The position numbers were made by a program, and so were the translations under genes. The notes below the pieces were generated by a model. The model worked only from the letters and a program-made list of their open reading frames with translations. It was not told the origin of the DNA and did not search any database. A stretch of DNA of 64,000 nt from Bacillus testis (lineage in GTDB: Bacteria > Bacillota > Bacilli > Bacillales > DSM-1321). The stretch spans positions 32,096 to 96,095 of the forward strand of contig NZ_LN851186.1 in assembly GCF_001243895.1 (NCBI RefSeq), in the 5' to 3' direction. Positions 52,814 to 61,947 of the stretch are shown piece by piece (within the stretch, counting starts at the first letter, position 1; each line of letters begins with the position of its first letter).

Positions 52814-53896
52814 TCAGCGTGTCTCACTTTTCTTTCTATAAAAATAATTGGGTGTCTTCACTTCATTTGAGTACGGCTTATGGTAGATATGGGTGGTAGC
52901 CGGGGATAATGGCGGAATCAGCCACACCCAATTCCCTGTCGCCAGCCGGCCTGCTTTTGCTTCCTGTTTTTCGAACAGCTGAAATTGCTGTGCGGCTGTA
53001 TGGTGGTCGACAATGGTTACCCCCTGTTCCAGATAGGAATGAAGGACGGCTACATTTAATTCAGTTAAAGCGCGGTCCTGCCATAACAGTGCACTTTTAC
53101 TCGTATCCAGTTCCATGATTTCAGCCACCTTCGGAAGGAGATGGTATCGATCTGTATCGGCCAGGTTCCGGGCCCCTATTTCAGTTCCCATATACCAACC
53201 ATTAAATGGCGCGGCCCCATAGATGATGCCGCCGATTTCAAGCCTCATATCAGAAATAATAGGAACGGCGTACCACTTGGCATGCAGCTTTTCGAATGGC
53301 AGCTCCGGATGGGTAATGGGTACTTCTTTGACTAGCTGGGAAGGGATGCCCTTCCACACGGGCGGCCTCCCGTCAACGGAAATGGCCAACGGCAAGACAT
53401 CATAATCTGTTCCTTTCCCTTTCCAGCCCAGACCCATGCAAAATTCCGTAAAACGTATGCTGTCCGGATCGCCGATTGTCCCTTCCGCCGTCTCATAACC
53501 GGCATAGCGAATCAATTGATGATTATAGATGACAATCCTGTCGGCTAGAGATCGGTCCTGTTTGAAAATCGTGATGGCAGGAAGAATCTTTCCCCCGTTG
53601 GTCGCATATTCGATATGGTGCAGCAATGCATCGAATATTTTCTCTTCACGAATGGCTTCGCGCGCGTCCAGAATCGTGAGTTTGTTCCAAAAAAGCCGGC
53701 CGATGCAGCGGTTGCTGTTGCGCCAAGCTACACGTGCCCCGTGGACTAATTCCTCAAAAGTATGTTCATATGAACCAGTCTCATTGATTTCCTTTTTGAT
53801 GTTCTCCAGCCGGCTCTCCGTCTCAGCCGGCTGGCCGATTTCTTCATAGCACTCAGTGATAAAACGGGCAGCTTTTTCAAACAAATCTCTGTTCAC
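52814..53896 (-). CDS. nos: Bacterial nitric oxide synthase, oxygenase domain only
   Basis: A 360-residue NOS oxygenase, which makes NO from L-arginine using an external reductase. The heme-thiolate Cys is in ARVAWRNSNRCIGRLFW; the substrate-binding region is FNGWYMGTEIGARNLADTDR with the conserved Glu, and the pterin-side Trp is in TGNWVWLIPPLSPATTHIYH. The length is normal for Bacillus NOS. There is no reductase domain, as usual. It starts at GTG 53894-53896, 12 bases after AAGGAG. NO from this enzyme protects Bacillus against oxidative stress and some antibiotics. Confidence 0.96.
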   Translation of the reverse strand: MNRDLFEKAARFITECYEEIGQPAETESRLENIKKEINETGSYEHTFEELVHGARVAWRNSNRCIGRLFWNKLTILDAREAIREEKIFDALLHHIEYATNGGKILPAITIFKQDRSLADRIVIYNHQLIRYAGYETAEGTIGDPDSIRFTEFCMGLGWKGKGTDYDVLPLAISVDGRPPVWKGIPSQLVKEVPITHPELPFEKLHAKWYAVPIISDMRLEIGGIIYGAAPFNGWYMGTEIGARNLADTDRYHLLPKVAEIMELDTSKSALLWQDRALTELNVAVLHSYLEQGVTIVDHHTAAQQFQLFEKQEAKAGRLATGNWVWLIPPLSPATTHIYHKPYSNEVKTPNYFYRKKSETR

Positions 53897-53987
53897 AGTC
53901 GCAACAAACTCCTTATGGTTAATAAGACCATTATGCTATCAACACAATGCTAAAATCTAACAATAAGGCCGCCAGAATTCCAATCCC

Positions 53988-54119
53988 ATGGCGAAGGTGT
54001 GAACAGCTTCCTTAAGAGTGAACTCTGCGACCGGAAAAGGTGAAACTTTGTTCGTTGGGTGATTTGAACCAATCGAATACTTACTCGCGCTTGGTCTCCT
54101 GCTTAAACGTCTTCGCCAT
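53988..54119. repeat. 132-bp element with short terminal inverted repeats
   Basis: ATGGCGAAG (53988-53996) and CTTCGCCAT (54111-54119) face each other across a gene-less stretch. The geometry is like a tiny non-autonomous element or a large hairpin. Only one copy is seen here. Confidence 0.4.
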
Positions 54120-54181
54120 TTCCAGTTAGAATGGGATAAACCTAATTGTTGCCCTCTGTCTACCTATCGATTATAGTTGGT

Positions 54182-54207
54182 AAAAAAAACCTCACGATAA
54201 GAGGTTT
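54182..54207 (-). terminator. Minus-strand terminator with no upstream minus-strand gene
   Basis: On the minus strand AAACCTC pairs with GAGGTTT (loop TTATCGT), followed by eight Ts. The plus strand has no T-run. It would end a transcript antisense to the VOC gene. Confidence 0.65.
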
Positions 54208-54236
54208 GAGGAACCAGGAAGAAAGGGGAGGCCTAT

Positions 54237-55058
54237 ATGGCTTTACATTTCGATCATGTTGTCCATTTTGTCAAGGATCCATCAGCAATTCCAAAAGCAC
54301 TTCAAGAGTATGGCCTGCTTGCCGTCGAGGGCGGATCTCACATAAATCTTGGCACCTTTAACGCTTTATGCTATTTCGGTCTGAGTTATATTGAATTTCT
54401 GGGAGCGTACGACAAGGAAATGGTCCGGGCCGGCGACCATCTGCCGTACAGTCTGCACGAATCGGTCATACAGCAGCAATTTGCCGAAGGCTTTGTCCGT
54501 TTTGCACTGCGGACGGATTCGATCCATGAAGACGCGGCAGCTTTCAGGAAGGCTGGCCTTATCGTAAATGGCCCCGTTTCCATGAGCCGAAAGCGGACGG
54601 ATGGAAGCCTGCTTAAATGGCAGCTTCTCTTCCTAGGCGATGGCAGTGGTTTGGACCTTCCCTTCATTATTCAATGGAATGAAAAAGACGCCGTGCGGGA
54701 ACAGGATTTGAAGGATAAAGGCCTGTTGCAGCATCCGTCCGAAGCTGATTTTTCCCATCTATCGATCGCTGCCGCAAATGGCGAGCAGACAGCAAAAGCA
54801 TGGGCTGGCTATTTTGGCGGTAAGCTGGGGAGCAGCTACCGTGACGAGAAGTTGCAGTCTGATTGCTATCCTTTAGCGTTTGAGGGAGGAAATCTGGTTT
54901 TTTGCACTCCGTATGAAGAGAAAGGGGCGGTGGCAGAACTATTGGAGGAACATGGAGAAAAGCCCTTTGAGATTACACTACTAACAAATAGGGAAAGCCA
55001 AACTGTCCAGCTGCACGGCGGGTCCTATACGTTCAAAAAAAGAGATGAAAAGAAATAA
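54237..55058 (+). CDS. VOC-superfamily (glyoxalase-like) protein
   Basis: A 273-residue protein of the glyoxalase-like PF13468 kind: FDHVVHFVKDP at the N-terminus, then FGLSYIEFLGAYDKEMVRAG, ADFSHLSIAAANGEQTAKAW for the second module, and NLVFCTPYEEKG. Two VOC modules probably form one metal site, with the first His in DHVVH. The reaction is not predictable. AAAGGGGAGGCCTAT precedes the ATG. Monocistronic. Confidence 0.85.
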   Translation: MALHFDHVVHFVKDPSAIPKALQEYGLLAVEGGSHINLGTFNALCYFGLSYIEFLGAYDKEMVRAGDHLPYSLHESVIQQQFAEGFVRFALRTDSIHEDAAAFRKAGLIVNGPVSMSRKRTDGSLLKWQLLFLGDGSGLDLPFIIQWNEKDAVREQDLKDKGLLQHPSEADFSHLSIAAANGEQTAKAWAGYFGGKLGSSYRDEKLQSDCYPLAFEGGNLVFCTPYEEKGAVAELLEEHGEKPFEITLLTNRESQTVQLHGGSYTFKKRDEKK

Positions 55059-55087
55059 AGCATATAAAGAAATCGTGTAGATGGAAT

Positions 55088-55125
55088 AAAGGCCAGTCTG
55101 GGCATTTCCCCAAGACTGGCCTTTT
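55088..55125 (+). terminator. Bidirectional terminator between the VOC gene and nagZ
   Basis: AAAGGCCAGTCT (55088-55099) pairs with AGACTGGCCTTTT (to 55125), with T-rich bases beyond. Confidence 0.9.
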
Positions 55126-55134
55126 CACTGTTTT

Positions 55135-57219
55135 TTATCGATAACTCAATCCATGTCCTACAGGATAGAGCAAACCACCCAAGTTGTCCGGCAATGTGAC
55201 AGGAAGTTTGCCTGATGGATTCACCTGGCCAAAAATGGCGGCTGCTGTCGCTGAGAAATTGCTTCCCTTGAAGCCATATTGAGCCAAATAGGCATTGACG
55301 TTCGGATACGCCATTATATCATACGGATTACGGATGCCCACCGCAATCACCGGAGCGTCTGTGATCTCTTGCAACCGATTGATCATCTGCATTTGGGGAT
55401 TAGAAGGGCTTCTCATCTCCACATTGCTTGTATAGGATCCTGCGATGATATATGTGGCTTCTTTCAGCACCTTTTGCTGCTCCGGTGTCCACAGGAAGGA
55501 ATCCGGCAATTCAATGGTCGCTGTATTCGAGTGGTACTTTTTAATGGCTGCGCCTAGTTCCTGTATATTGGTCCGCCCAACCACTGCCAGTGTCTCTTTT
55601 TCTCCCAGTGCCTTAATAGGCAGCGCCCCGTCATTTTTAACCAGTGTCACTGATTTTTCCGCAGCTTCCTTCTCTACTTTCTTATGCTCCTCGGAACCCA
55701 CCGTTTTCAAAGCTTGGGCGATGATTGTGTCCACCGCTGGCTCTTTTTCATTCTTGATGATGCCTCTTTTAAGCTTCAGCTCAAGGATACGTTTAACTGA
55801 TTCATCCATTTGTTTTTTAGGGATATCGCCTTTTAATACGGCAGCCTTTAGGCCATTCGCCGCTTGTTCCAGGCCAACAGGCATGAGAAGGATATCAGCG
55901 CCTGCTTGCACAGCCTTAACAGCGGCATCGACTGTTCCAAAGTGTTCGGAGATTGCTCCCATATTCATGGCATCCGTGATTACAACTCCGTTATATCCCA
56001 TATTCTCTCTAATCAGGCCGGTCAGTATTTTACGCGATAATGTGGCCGGCACCGCCACCTCTTCGCCAGTCTTTTTAGAAATGGCACGGGTTGAATCGAT
56101 TTGCGGGAAAGTGATATGCGCCGTCATAACGGCATCCAAGCCATTATTCATCGCACGTTGGAACGGCACTAGCTCCATTTGTTTCAGGTCTTCGACTTTC
56201 TTGTTTACCTGCGGCAATCCCACATGTGAATCTACATTCGTGTCGCCATGCCCCGGGAAATGTTTCGCTGTCGCGCCCATTCCTGCATGATGCAAGCCAT
56301 CCATATAGGCGGAGCCCAGTTCAGCCACCAGATTGGGATCCTCTCCAAAGGAGCGGACGCCGATGACCGGGTTATCGGGATTATTGTTCACATCGAGCAC
56401 CGGAGCCAGGTCCAAATTGAAGCCAAGCGCTTGCAGTTCTTCGCCGATCACCTTTCCCGCCTTTTCGGCAAGGGCATTTGAACGGGTTGCCCCTAATGCC
56501 ATATTGCCCGGAAGATCGGTGCCGGACTGCAGACGTGTTACAATCCCTCCTTCCTGGTCGATTGCCATCAGCAATGCCTGCTTATCCGCACTTTGCTGGT
56601 ATGCATGAATCAGGCGGGCAGTCTGCTCAGTGGTCACGACATTTTCACGGAAGAGGATTACTCCGCCAATATGGTATTCCTTCACCATTTTGCTGATCTC
56701 CGGAAGCATGGCAGTGACATCCTTTCCGTTCCACTGGCGGAAATCAGGCATGAGCATCTGGCCGATTTTCTCTTCCAATGTCATTTTGCTGAGACTGTAC
56801 GCTGCCAAGTCATACTTCTTGCCTTTTTGCTTATACAGCACTGCTTTTCCGTTTTGGTTGACGCGCAGCGAAATGTGGTCGACGTGTTTGCCGTCCCGCA
56901 CTTTGATTTGGGCTGCACCCTGTTTACCGGTCATACGGATCAACCCATGCTGGTCTACCTTAGCAACCTTTTGATTGGTTGATTGCCACTCGACATGATC
57001 CGCCTTCATAAAAGAGCCGTCATCCATCACCTTCAGGGCGGCCAGCGAAAACTCATTGCCTGTTATTTGATTGTCAGCCTGCGGTGTATTCTGATAAAGC
57101 ACTAAGTCTTTTATCTTTTCTTTTTTACCAGCAGCATAAGATACTGGATGGCCTGCCAGCCCCATTGTGGAGACGATCAACAACAACGCCAACCCGAAAA
57201 ATCCAACTCTTTTTTTCAT
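55135..57219 (-). CDS. nagZ: Beta-N-acetylglucosaminidase NagZ (GH3), secreted
   Basis: A 694-residue GH3 enzyme. A signal peptide (MKKRVGFFGLALLLIVSTMG) is followed by a Big2-like N-terminal stretch (AALKVMDDGSFMKADHVEWQ), then the catalytic barrel with IGQMLMPDFRQWNGK, the GH3 motif KHFPGHGDTNVDSHVGLPQV (catalytic Asp-His dyad region) and VVITDAMNMGAISEHFGTVD (nucleophile Asp). The C-terminal domain follows. It removes GlcNAc from muropeptide fragments outside the cell. As in B. subtilis (AmiE-NagZ) it lies downstream of amiE, here 17 bp away. The ATG at 57217-57219 follows GGAGGAG. Confidence 0.94.
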   Translation of the reverse strand: MKKRVGFFGLALLLIVSTMGLAGHPVSYAAGKKEKIKDLVLYQNTPQADNQITGNEFSLAALKVMDDGSFMKADHVEWQSTNQKVAKVDQHGLIRMTGKQGAAQIKVRDGKHVDHISLRVNQNGKAVLYKQKGKKYDLAAYSLSKMTLEEKIGQMLMPDFRQWNGKDVTAMLPEISKMVKEYHIGGVILFRENVVTTEQTARLIHAYQQSADKQALLMAIDQEGGIVTRLQSGTDLPGNMALGATRSNALAEKAGKVIGEELQALGFNLDLAPVLDVNNNPDNPVIGVRSFGEDPNLVAELGSAYMDGLHHAGMGATAKHFPGHGDTNVDSHVGLPQVNKKVEDLKQMELVPFQRAMNNGLDAVMTAHITFPQIDSTRAISKKTGEEVAVPATLSRKILTGLIRENMGYNGVVITDAMNMGAISEHFGTVDAAVKAVQAGADILLMPVGLEQAANGLKAAVLKGDIPKKQMDESVKRILELKLKRGIIKNEKEPAVDTIIAQALKTVGSEEHKKVEKEAAEKSVTLVKNDGALPIKALGEKETLAVVGRTNIQELGAAIKKYHSNTATIELPDSFLWTPEQQKVLKEATYIIAGSYTSNVEMRSPSNPQMQMINRLQEITDAPVIAVGIRNPYDIMAYPNVNAYLAQYGFKGSNFSATAAAIFGQVNPSGKLPVTLPDNLGGLLYPVGHGLSYR

Positions 57220-57236
57220 TATTATCTCTCCTCCGC

Positions 57237-58883
57237 TCAATAATCTCTTTGCACCCAACCATCTTTTTCCCATTCTAAATCCTTGGCTTTCTTCCCTTCC
57301 AACCTTGGCTGGCTGATATACCAGCCTCTTCCGTTAGTGGTTTCGTCCATCGAATAACGAAAACGGACATATTCTGTGCCGGCGGGCAGTAACGCTTTCT
57401 GATTGATCCACCCGCCGCTATTGCCGGTATACGGCTGTTGGATTTCCGTCCATTGCTGGCCATCTTGTGAGATTTCCAGATAACCATAATCCGCATCCTC
57501 TTCGATCCGGTACCATGTCTTAAATGTCAGCCGAGCCGGAGCCTCAAGGTGGACACGGGCAGTGAGCGTGTGGTCGGCCAGATTTCCATAGCCGGCAAAC
57601 ATGGCGTCTTTCTTCCCGGGCACCACCACGGGAATGGCATCGCCCGCTGCTTGAGCGAATGCTCTGCGGACAGGATTCAATGAAGGCGTATTTCTACCCG
57701 GATGCACGCGGTTGGTTAACAAAATGGCCGTCATCCGATTTTTTGGGCTTACGACAATCGATGTGCCCGTATAACCTGTGTGGCCAAGTGTCTGGCTATC
57801 GGCGAGGGAGTCCATATACCAGCCTTGGGCCAGTTCCCAGCCAAGCCCATGGTCATCACCCTTGAAATCTTGGTTATAATCCTTCATCATCAAGCGGACT
57901 GTATCGCGTTTCAGCAGTCTTTTTTGGCCATCCATACCTTCATTCAGATAAACTTGGGCAAGAACTGTCAAATCTTTTGCTGTGGAAAAAACGCCTGCGT
58001 GGCCGGCTACTCCGTCCATTGACCACGCGTTCTCGTCATGGACACTTCCCCAGACCAGGCCGCGGCCGATATTCGCCTGAAATTCCGTTGCTGCTATTCT
58101 ATTTTTTAAAGATGAGGGAGGATTATACATCGTGTCCGCCATGCCGAGCGGGCCGGTGATTTCTTTTTTCACAAACTCATCCTCTCGTTTGCCTGTTACT
58201 CTTTCAATAAGGGCACCGAGTGTAATCATGTTCAAATCACTGTAGAGGTAGACCGTACCCGCTTTATTCGTGAGCGGTTCGCGGAAAACCCGTTGGAGCT
58301 TGTCTTCCCGGCTGCCACTTTCTTTATAGAGAGGCAAACCTGCCTGAAAGCCGGAAGTGTGCGTCAATAACTGTTTAATCGTGACGTGTTCCTTGCCGTT
58401 CTGGGCAAATTCAGGGATATAGCGGGAAACAGGATCATCCAGTTTGAAGGCGTTTCGTTCGTAAAGAATCATTGCTGCAGTGGATGTAAATACCTTGGAA
58501 ATAGAAGCAATATCAAAAATGGTGTCTTCCTTCATGCTGATCGGGTTTTCCATTTCGGCATTAGCATCCTTATAGCGGGCAGCATAGCCATATGCTTGAT
58601 GCTTGACGATCCGGCCGCTTCTAGCAACTAGAGCAACGGCTCCGGGCATCATTCCCGCGCGTATATGGCCGTTAATCATTGTATCCATGGAATCGAGCGG
58701 TTCCTGCAGCATGCCTGCTTCACTAGGATTCCCTGCCCGCAAGGTCTTTACGTTTGCCAGCGGCTTGTCCCACGGAGCCAGTTGCGGAACAGCCCTTTCA
58801 GCAGAAGACGTGCCTGCCAGATTGAACATTGACAGGAGGAGAACAAACACGAGGACTAAATACACCGTTTTTTTCTTTTTCAT
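57237..58883 (-). CDS. amiE: Secreted N-acetylmuramyl amidase AmiE (beta-lactamase fold)
   Basis: A 548-residue serine hydrolase. Signal peptide (VYLVLVFVLLLSMFNLAG), then a class C beta-lactamase/PBP4*-like fold: SxxK in FDIASISKVFTSTAAM, YxN in VYLYSDLNMITLGAL, and HTG in QTLGHTGYTGTSIVVSPK. The C-terminal 130 residues are an added beta domain (RVHLEAPARLTFKTWYRIEE; SQDGQQWTEI) of discoidin-like character. Context with nagZ supports AmiE, which frees MurNAc from its peptide before NagZ acts. GAAGG lies six bases before the ATG. A cre site is upstream. Confidence 0.85.
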   Translation of the reverse strand: MKKKKTVYLVLVFVLLLSMFNLAGTSSAERAVPQLAPWDKPLANVKTLRAGNPSEAGMLQEPLDSMDTMINGHIRAGMMPGAVALVARSGRIVKHQAYGYAARYKDANAEMENPISMKEDTIFDIASISKVFTSTAAMILYERNAFKLDDPVSRYIPEFAQNGKEHVTIKQLLTHTSGFQAGLPLYKESGSREDKLQRVFREPLTNKAGTVYLYSDLNMITLGALIERVTGKREDEFVKKEITGPLGMADTMYNPPSSLKNRIAATEFQANIGRGLVWGSVHDENAWSMDGVAGHAGVFSTAKDLTVLAQVYLNEGMDGQKRLLKRDTVRLMMKDYNQDFKGDDHGLGWELAQGWYMDSLADSQTLGHTGYTGTSIVVSPKNRMTAILLTNRVHPGRNTPSLNPVRRAFAQAAGDAIPVVVPGKKDAMFAGYGNLADHTLTARVHLEAPARLTFKTWYRIEEDADYGYLEISQDGQQWTEIQQPYTGNSGGWINQKALLPAGTEYVRFRYSMDETTNGRGWYISQPRLEGKKAKDLEWEKDGWVQRDY

Positions 58884-58922
58884 ATGCAGCCTTCAACTCC
58901 TTTTCCTTATGGATATCATGTG

Positions 58923-58936
58923 AGTAAGCGCTTGCA
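58923..58936. promoter_or_regulatory. cre site upstream of amiE
   Basis: AGTAAGCGCTTGCA matches cre TGWAARCGYTWNCW at 13 of 14 positions, 40 bp upstream of the amiE start. It suggests carbon catabolite repression of murein recycling. Confidence 0.65.
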
Positions 58937-59097
58937 GTTATGAATAGGGTATTCCTCTTTTCCTAATGTTGTAAATCGCTCTTTTGTCACCTTCTTACGA
59001 TGCCCAGAAAGCAATACATGAAGAAGGGCATAGTGCATAGGGTTTATTTTCAAAGAAATATCGGCATCCCTTGAACACAATTTAATGTTCTGGGCGC

Positions 59098-59130
59098 AAA
59101 AAAGCCGGCGGGCAATTATGCCGCCGACTT
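59098..59130 (-). terminator. Terminator of the sucrose operon
   Basis: On the minus strand AGTCGGCGGC pairs with GCCCGCCGGCT followed by TTTTTT. Confidence 0.85.
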
Positions 59131-59208
59131 CTTTTAACCCATTCTAGCTGGCGCTAAGGCCCCCACCTCAAAATAAGTGTAAGTGGGCATCATACGCCAA
59201 TAAGAATC

Positions 59209-59261
59209 TGATCGGCGGGGGATGAATCAACCCTCCATCGATCAAAGTTTCACTTTATCTG
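59209..59261. repeat. Interspersed hairpin repeat, copy 2
   Basis: GATCGGCGGGGGATGAATCA, CCCTCCATCGATC and then AAAGTTTCACTTTATCTG. The copy ends at the stop codon of scrK. It is close to copy 1 at 16329-16380. Confidence 0.7.
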
Positions 59262-60275
59262 TTATTTAATGTGGGCAAACCGCTGATGGAAGCAATCGCC
59301 CAAGCGTATATGCAGGAAATTCAAGACATGTTTTTTAGCTGGTGCCGCGTGGATTGCGCCTTTGACGGAAGCAGTCAATGCCCCGCTGGCATTGGCAAAA
59401 GCAAGAATATCTTCCTGATGGTCGTGGAGGATGCTCTCTAAGTTGTCTAGATTGACATGATGGGCGGACAGGGCATATAAAAGGCCGCCGATAAATGCGT
59501 CCCCCGCGCCTGTTGTATCGGATACTGCCACTTTGAAACCATGCGATTCAAACTTCTTGCCATCTCTCATGATCAATTCAGCGCCTTTTGCGCCTTTTGT
59601 ATAGACGACTGCCTTAACATCGCCCTTGAATAATGAATGAAGGGCTTCTTCCGTATTTTCAATGCCTGTAATGAATTCAAGCTCCTCATCGGATACTTTC
59701 ACAATATCGGCAAGCGGCAGAAACGCTTGGACTGTTCTTTGGCATTCTTGGTGGTCATCCCAAAGAGACAGGCGAATATTTGGATCGAAGGAAATAATGC
59801 CGCCTTTTTCTTTTACAATGCTGATAGCTTTTGCATGGGCATGCTTGATTGGGCTTTCCACCAGGTCAACGGAACAGAAATGCAGGATATCGTCGCCTGA
59901 GAACCAGTCTGCATGTATTTCATCCTCCCGCAGCAGCAAATCTGCCGATGGTTTGCGGTAGAATGAAAAATCGCGCTCCCCGTCTTCTTTCACCGATACG
60001 AATGCCAAGCCGGTATTCGCCTCGTCCGTACGTAAAACTTTGTCTGTTTCCACCTTATTTTCAACCAGTATATCTACAAGGAAATCTCCGAATGCATCAT
60101 TGCCTAGCTTTGTGATTAATGAAGACTGCCCACCGTATTTGGCCACAGCGATCGCCACATTTGCAGGCGCCCCTCCAGGCAATTTTTCAAAAGTATCTAC
60201 TTCTTTCAATGCTTTTCCCTTTTGTTCCGGGATGAAATCAATTAAAGCTTCACCAATGCAATATACTTTTCCCAT
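59262..60275 (-). CDS. scrK: Fructokinase (PfkB family)
   Basis: A 337-residue ribokinase-type kinase that phosphorylates fructose released from sucrose-6-phosphate. PfkB signatures: KLPGGAPANVAIAVAKYGGQ near the N-terminus, SFYRKPSADLLL, and VSDTTGAGDAFIGGLLYALS with the catalytic Asp. The last 30 residues (HVLNFLHIRLGDCFHQRFAH) do not look like the family end, so the 3' end may carry a small frameshift or tail. It follows scrB by 153 bp and a hairpin, in the sucrose operon. Confidence 0.9.
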   Translation of the reverse strand: MGKVYCIGEALIDFIPEQKGKALKEVDTFEKLPGGAPANVAIAVAKYGGQSSLITKLGNDAFGDFLVDILVENKVETDKVLRTDEANTGLAFVSVKEDGERDFSFYRKPSADLLLREDEIHADWFSGDDILHFCSVDLVESPIKHAHAKAISIVKEKGGIISFDPNIRLSLWDDHQECQRTVQAFLPLADIVKVSDEELEFITGIENTEEALHSLFKGDVKAVVYTKGAKGAELIMRDGKKFESHGFKVAVSDTTGAGDAFIGGLLYALSAHHVNLDNLESILHDHQEDILAFANASGALTASVKGAIHAAPAKKHVLNFLHIRLGDCFHQRFAHIK

Positions 60276-60367
60276 TATGATTACCTCTGTTTCCCTTCAT
60301 TTTTTCGTTCCGTTCGGCCTCCGGCACATGAGAAAAAACGCGCTGCCAGAAGGTTCAATGAATGATG

Positions 60368-60405
60368 GAAAAAGCCAAAACGACGATCGTTTTTGGCTTT
60401 TTCTT
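60368..60405 (-). terminator. Hairpin between scrB and scrK
   Basis: AAAAAGCCAAAA and TTTTGGCTTTTTC arms with CG/CG pairs near the loop. It is symmetrical and can act as a partial terminator within the operon. Confidence 0.8.
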
Positions 60406-60428
60406 TTTTATTTACCCAAAAAGACGTT

Positions 60429-61928
60429 TTAGCCTTCCCAAATATCTTTCAAAGTCCAGACATTGGCAGTTTCAAGCTTCACTTTCCCGTTTTTGGCGTA
60501 GAAAGCAACATCGATGCTGCTAGTCTTCGGATAAATACGGCTGGTCATATTGATTTCACCGTCATTTGCAAAAATCTCCACAGATGAACGATCCAAATAA
60601 ATATGAAGCTTGCAAACATCCTGTTCAAGATCGATATGGGTTTTACGGATGCCTTTCACGCCTTTGCCGGATTGATCGCGATCGATGAATAACTTGGACT
60701 GTTCCACATCAACACTGATGATTGTTTGCTCTGTTCCGTCCGTGCTCTTTCTGACCATGACGCCGAATTCTTTAGCCGTGATGTCTTTAAGTGTAAACAC
60801 AAGCTCCAGTTCCAGCAATTCACCTTGGCAGCCGGAAAGCTTCACTTCATGGTCGATTACATCAGCAGAAACAGACAGCTGGTCTTTGCGCAGCATTTTT
60901 AGTTCTTCAACAGGCTTCATGATCACCTTCTGGTCTTGGTTGACGGATACTTCCCGCGGCAGCGTCATTGCTCCGCACCAGCCATCTTCTTTTGTCGGCA
61001 TTTCGGATTCCCACATATCCATCCAGCCGATGGCAATACGGCGGCCTTTATGGTCTTCCAGCGTTTGGACAGCATAGTAGTCATGGCCTTTGTCCAATTC
61101 TTCGAAGCTTCCATGTACAAATTCTTTCGATGATTCATCATACGTTCCAACTAAATAGCCTGTTTGGTAAAGGTTTTGGTAACGGTCTCCGTCCGCCTTC
61201 ATTCCTTGTGGAGAGAAGAACAGCACTTCTTTGCCGTCCACGGTGAAAAAGTCAGGGCATTCCCACATATAGCCAAGTTTTTCATCCGCTTTAGCCAGCA
61301 CCCCTTCATACTTCCAATCAATCAGATTGGATGATGAATAGTGGATGACGCGCCCTACATCCTCTTTTGTACGGTTTCCGAGCACCATATGGAAAGTGCC
61401 GTTTTTCTCCCATACTTTCGGGTCGCGGAAATGGCCGGTGCTGTCACTCGGCACGTTTTCAATGACCGGATTATGTTCATATTTAGTAAATGTCACTCCA
61501 TCCTTGCTGTAAGCGATGCATTGGGTCTGAATGGCGATATCTTTTGGCCGGTCGACCCAAACATGGCCGGTATAAATGAGGTACAGTGTATCGTCTTTCA
61601 CGACGGCGCTTCCTGAAAAACAGCCATCCTTGTCATATTCATGGTCCGGGGCCAAAGCGATCGGCAGGTGCTCCCAATGGACAAGATCCGCACTCTTGGC
61701 ATGTCCCCAATGCATAGGCCCCCAATGCTCATCGTACGGATGGTGCTGGTAGAATACATGGTATTCCCCTTTAAAAAATACCAACCCGTTCGGATCATTG
61801 ATCCAGTTGGCCGGAGCCATGATGTGATAGCCAAGCCGGTGATCCTTCCCTATTGTTGCAGCCCTTTCCTGAAGTGCCTGGTTTGCCTGTTCTAATTTGC
61901 TCTGTCTATCGATCGTTGCTTGTGCCAT
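60429..61928 (-). CDS. scrB: Sucrose-6-phosphate hydrolase / beta-fructosidase (GH32)
   Basis: A 499-residue GH32 enzyme. Nucleophile Asp in NWINDPNGLVFFKGEYHVFY (NDPNG), the stretch SGSAVVKDDTLYLIYTGHVW, RDP motif in STGHFRDPKVWEKNGTFHMV, and acid-base Glu in YMWECPDFFTVDGKEV (EC). The C-terminal beta-sandwich begins near 340. With a neighbouring transporter and fructokinase it hydrolyses sucrose inside the cell. Because the transporter is an MFS protein rather than a PTS, free sucrose is the likely substrate. Co-transcribed with the transporter (20 bp apart). Confidence 0.93.
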   Translation of the reverse strand: MAQATIDRQSKLEQANQALQERAATIGKDHRLGYHIMAPANWINDPNGLVFFKGEYHVFYQHHPYDEHWGPMHWGHAKSADLVHWEHLPIALAPDHEYDKDGCFSGSAVVKDDTLYLIYTGHVWVDRPKDIAIQTQCIAYSKDGVTFTKYEHNPVIENVPSDSTGHFRDPKVWEKNGTFHMVLGNRTKEDVGRVIHYSSSNLIDWKYEGVLAKADEKLGYMWECPDFFTVDGKEVLFFSPQGMKADGDRYQNLYQTGYLVGTYDESSKEFVHGSFEELDKGHDYYAVQTLEDHKGRRIAIGWMDMWESEMPTKEDGWCGAMTLPREVSVNQDQKVIMKPVEELKMLRKDQLSVSADVIDHEVKLSGCQGELLELELVFTLKDITAKEFGVMVRKSTDGTEQTIISVDVEQSKLFIDRDQSGKGVKGIRKTHIDLEQDVCKLHIYLDRSSVEIFANDGEINMTSRIYPKTSSIDVAFYAKNGKVKLETANVWTLKDIWEG

Positions 61929-61947
61929 CTGTCATTCTCCTTTTCCA

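Noticed and set aside
55445..56290. 281-codon plus-strand frame inside nagZ
   Set aside because: It is a shadow of the GH3 gene, rich in Ser and Ala from codon bias, with no recognisable domain.
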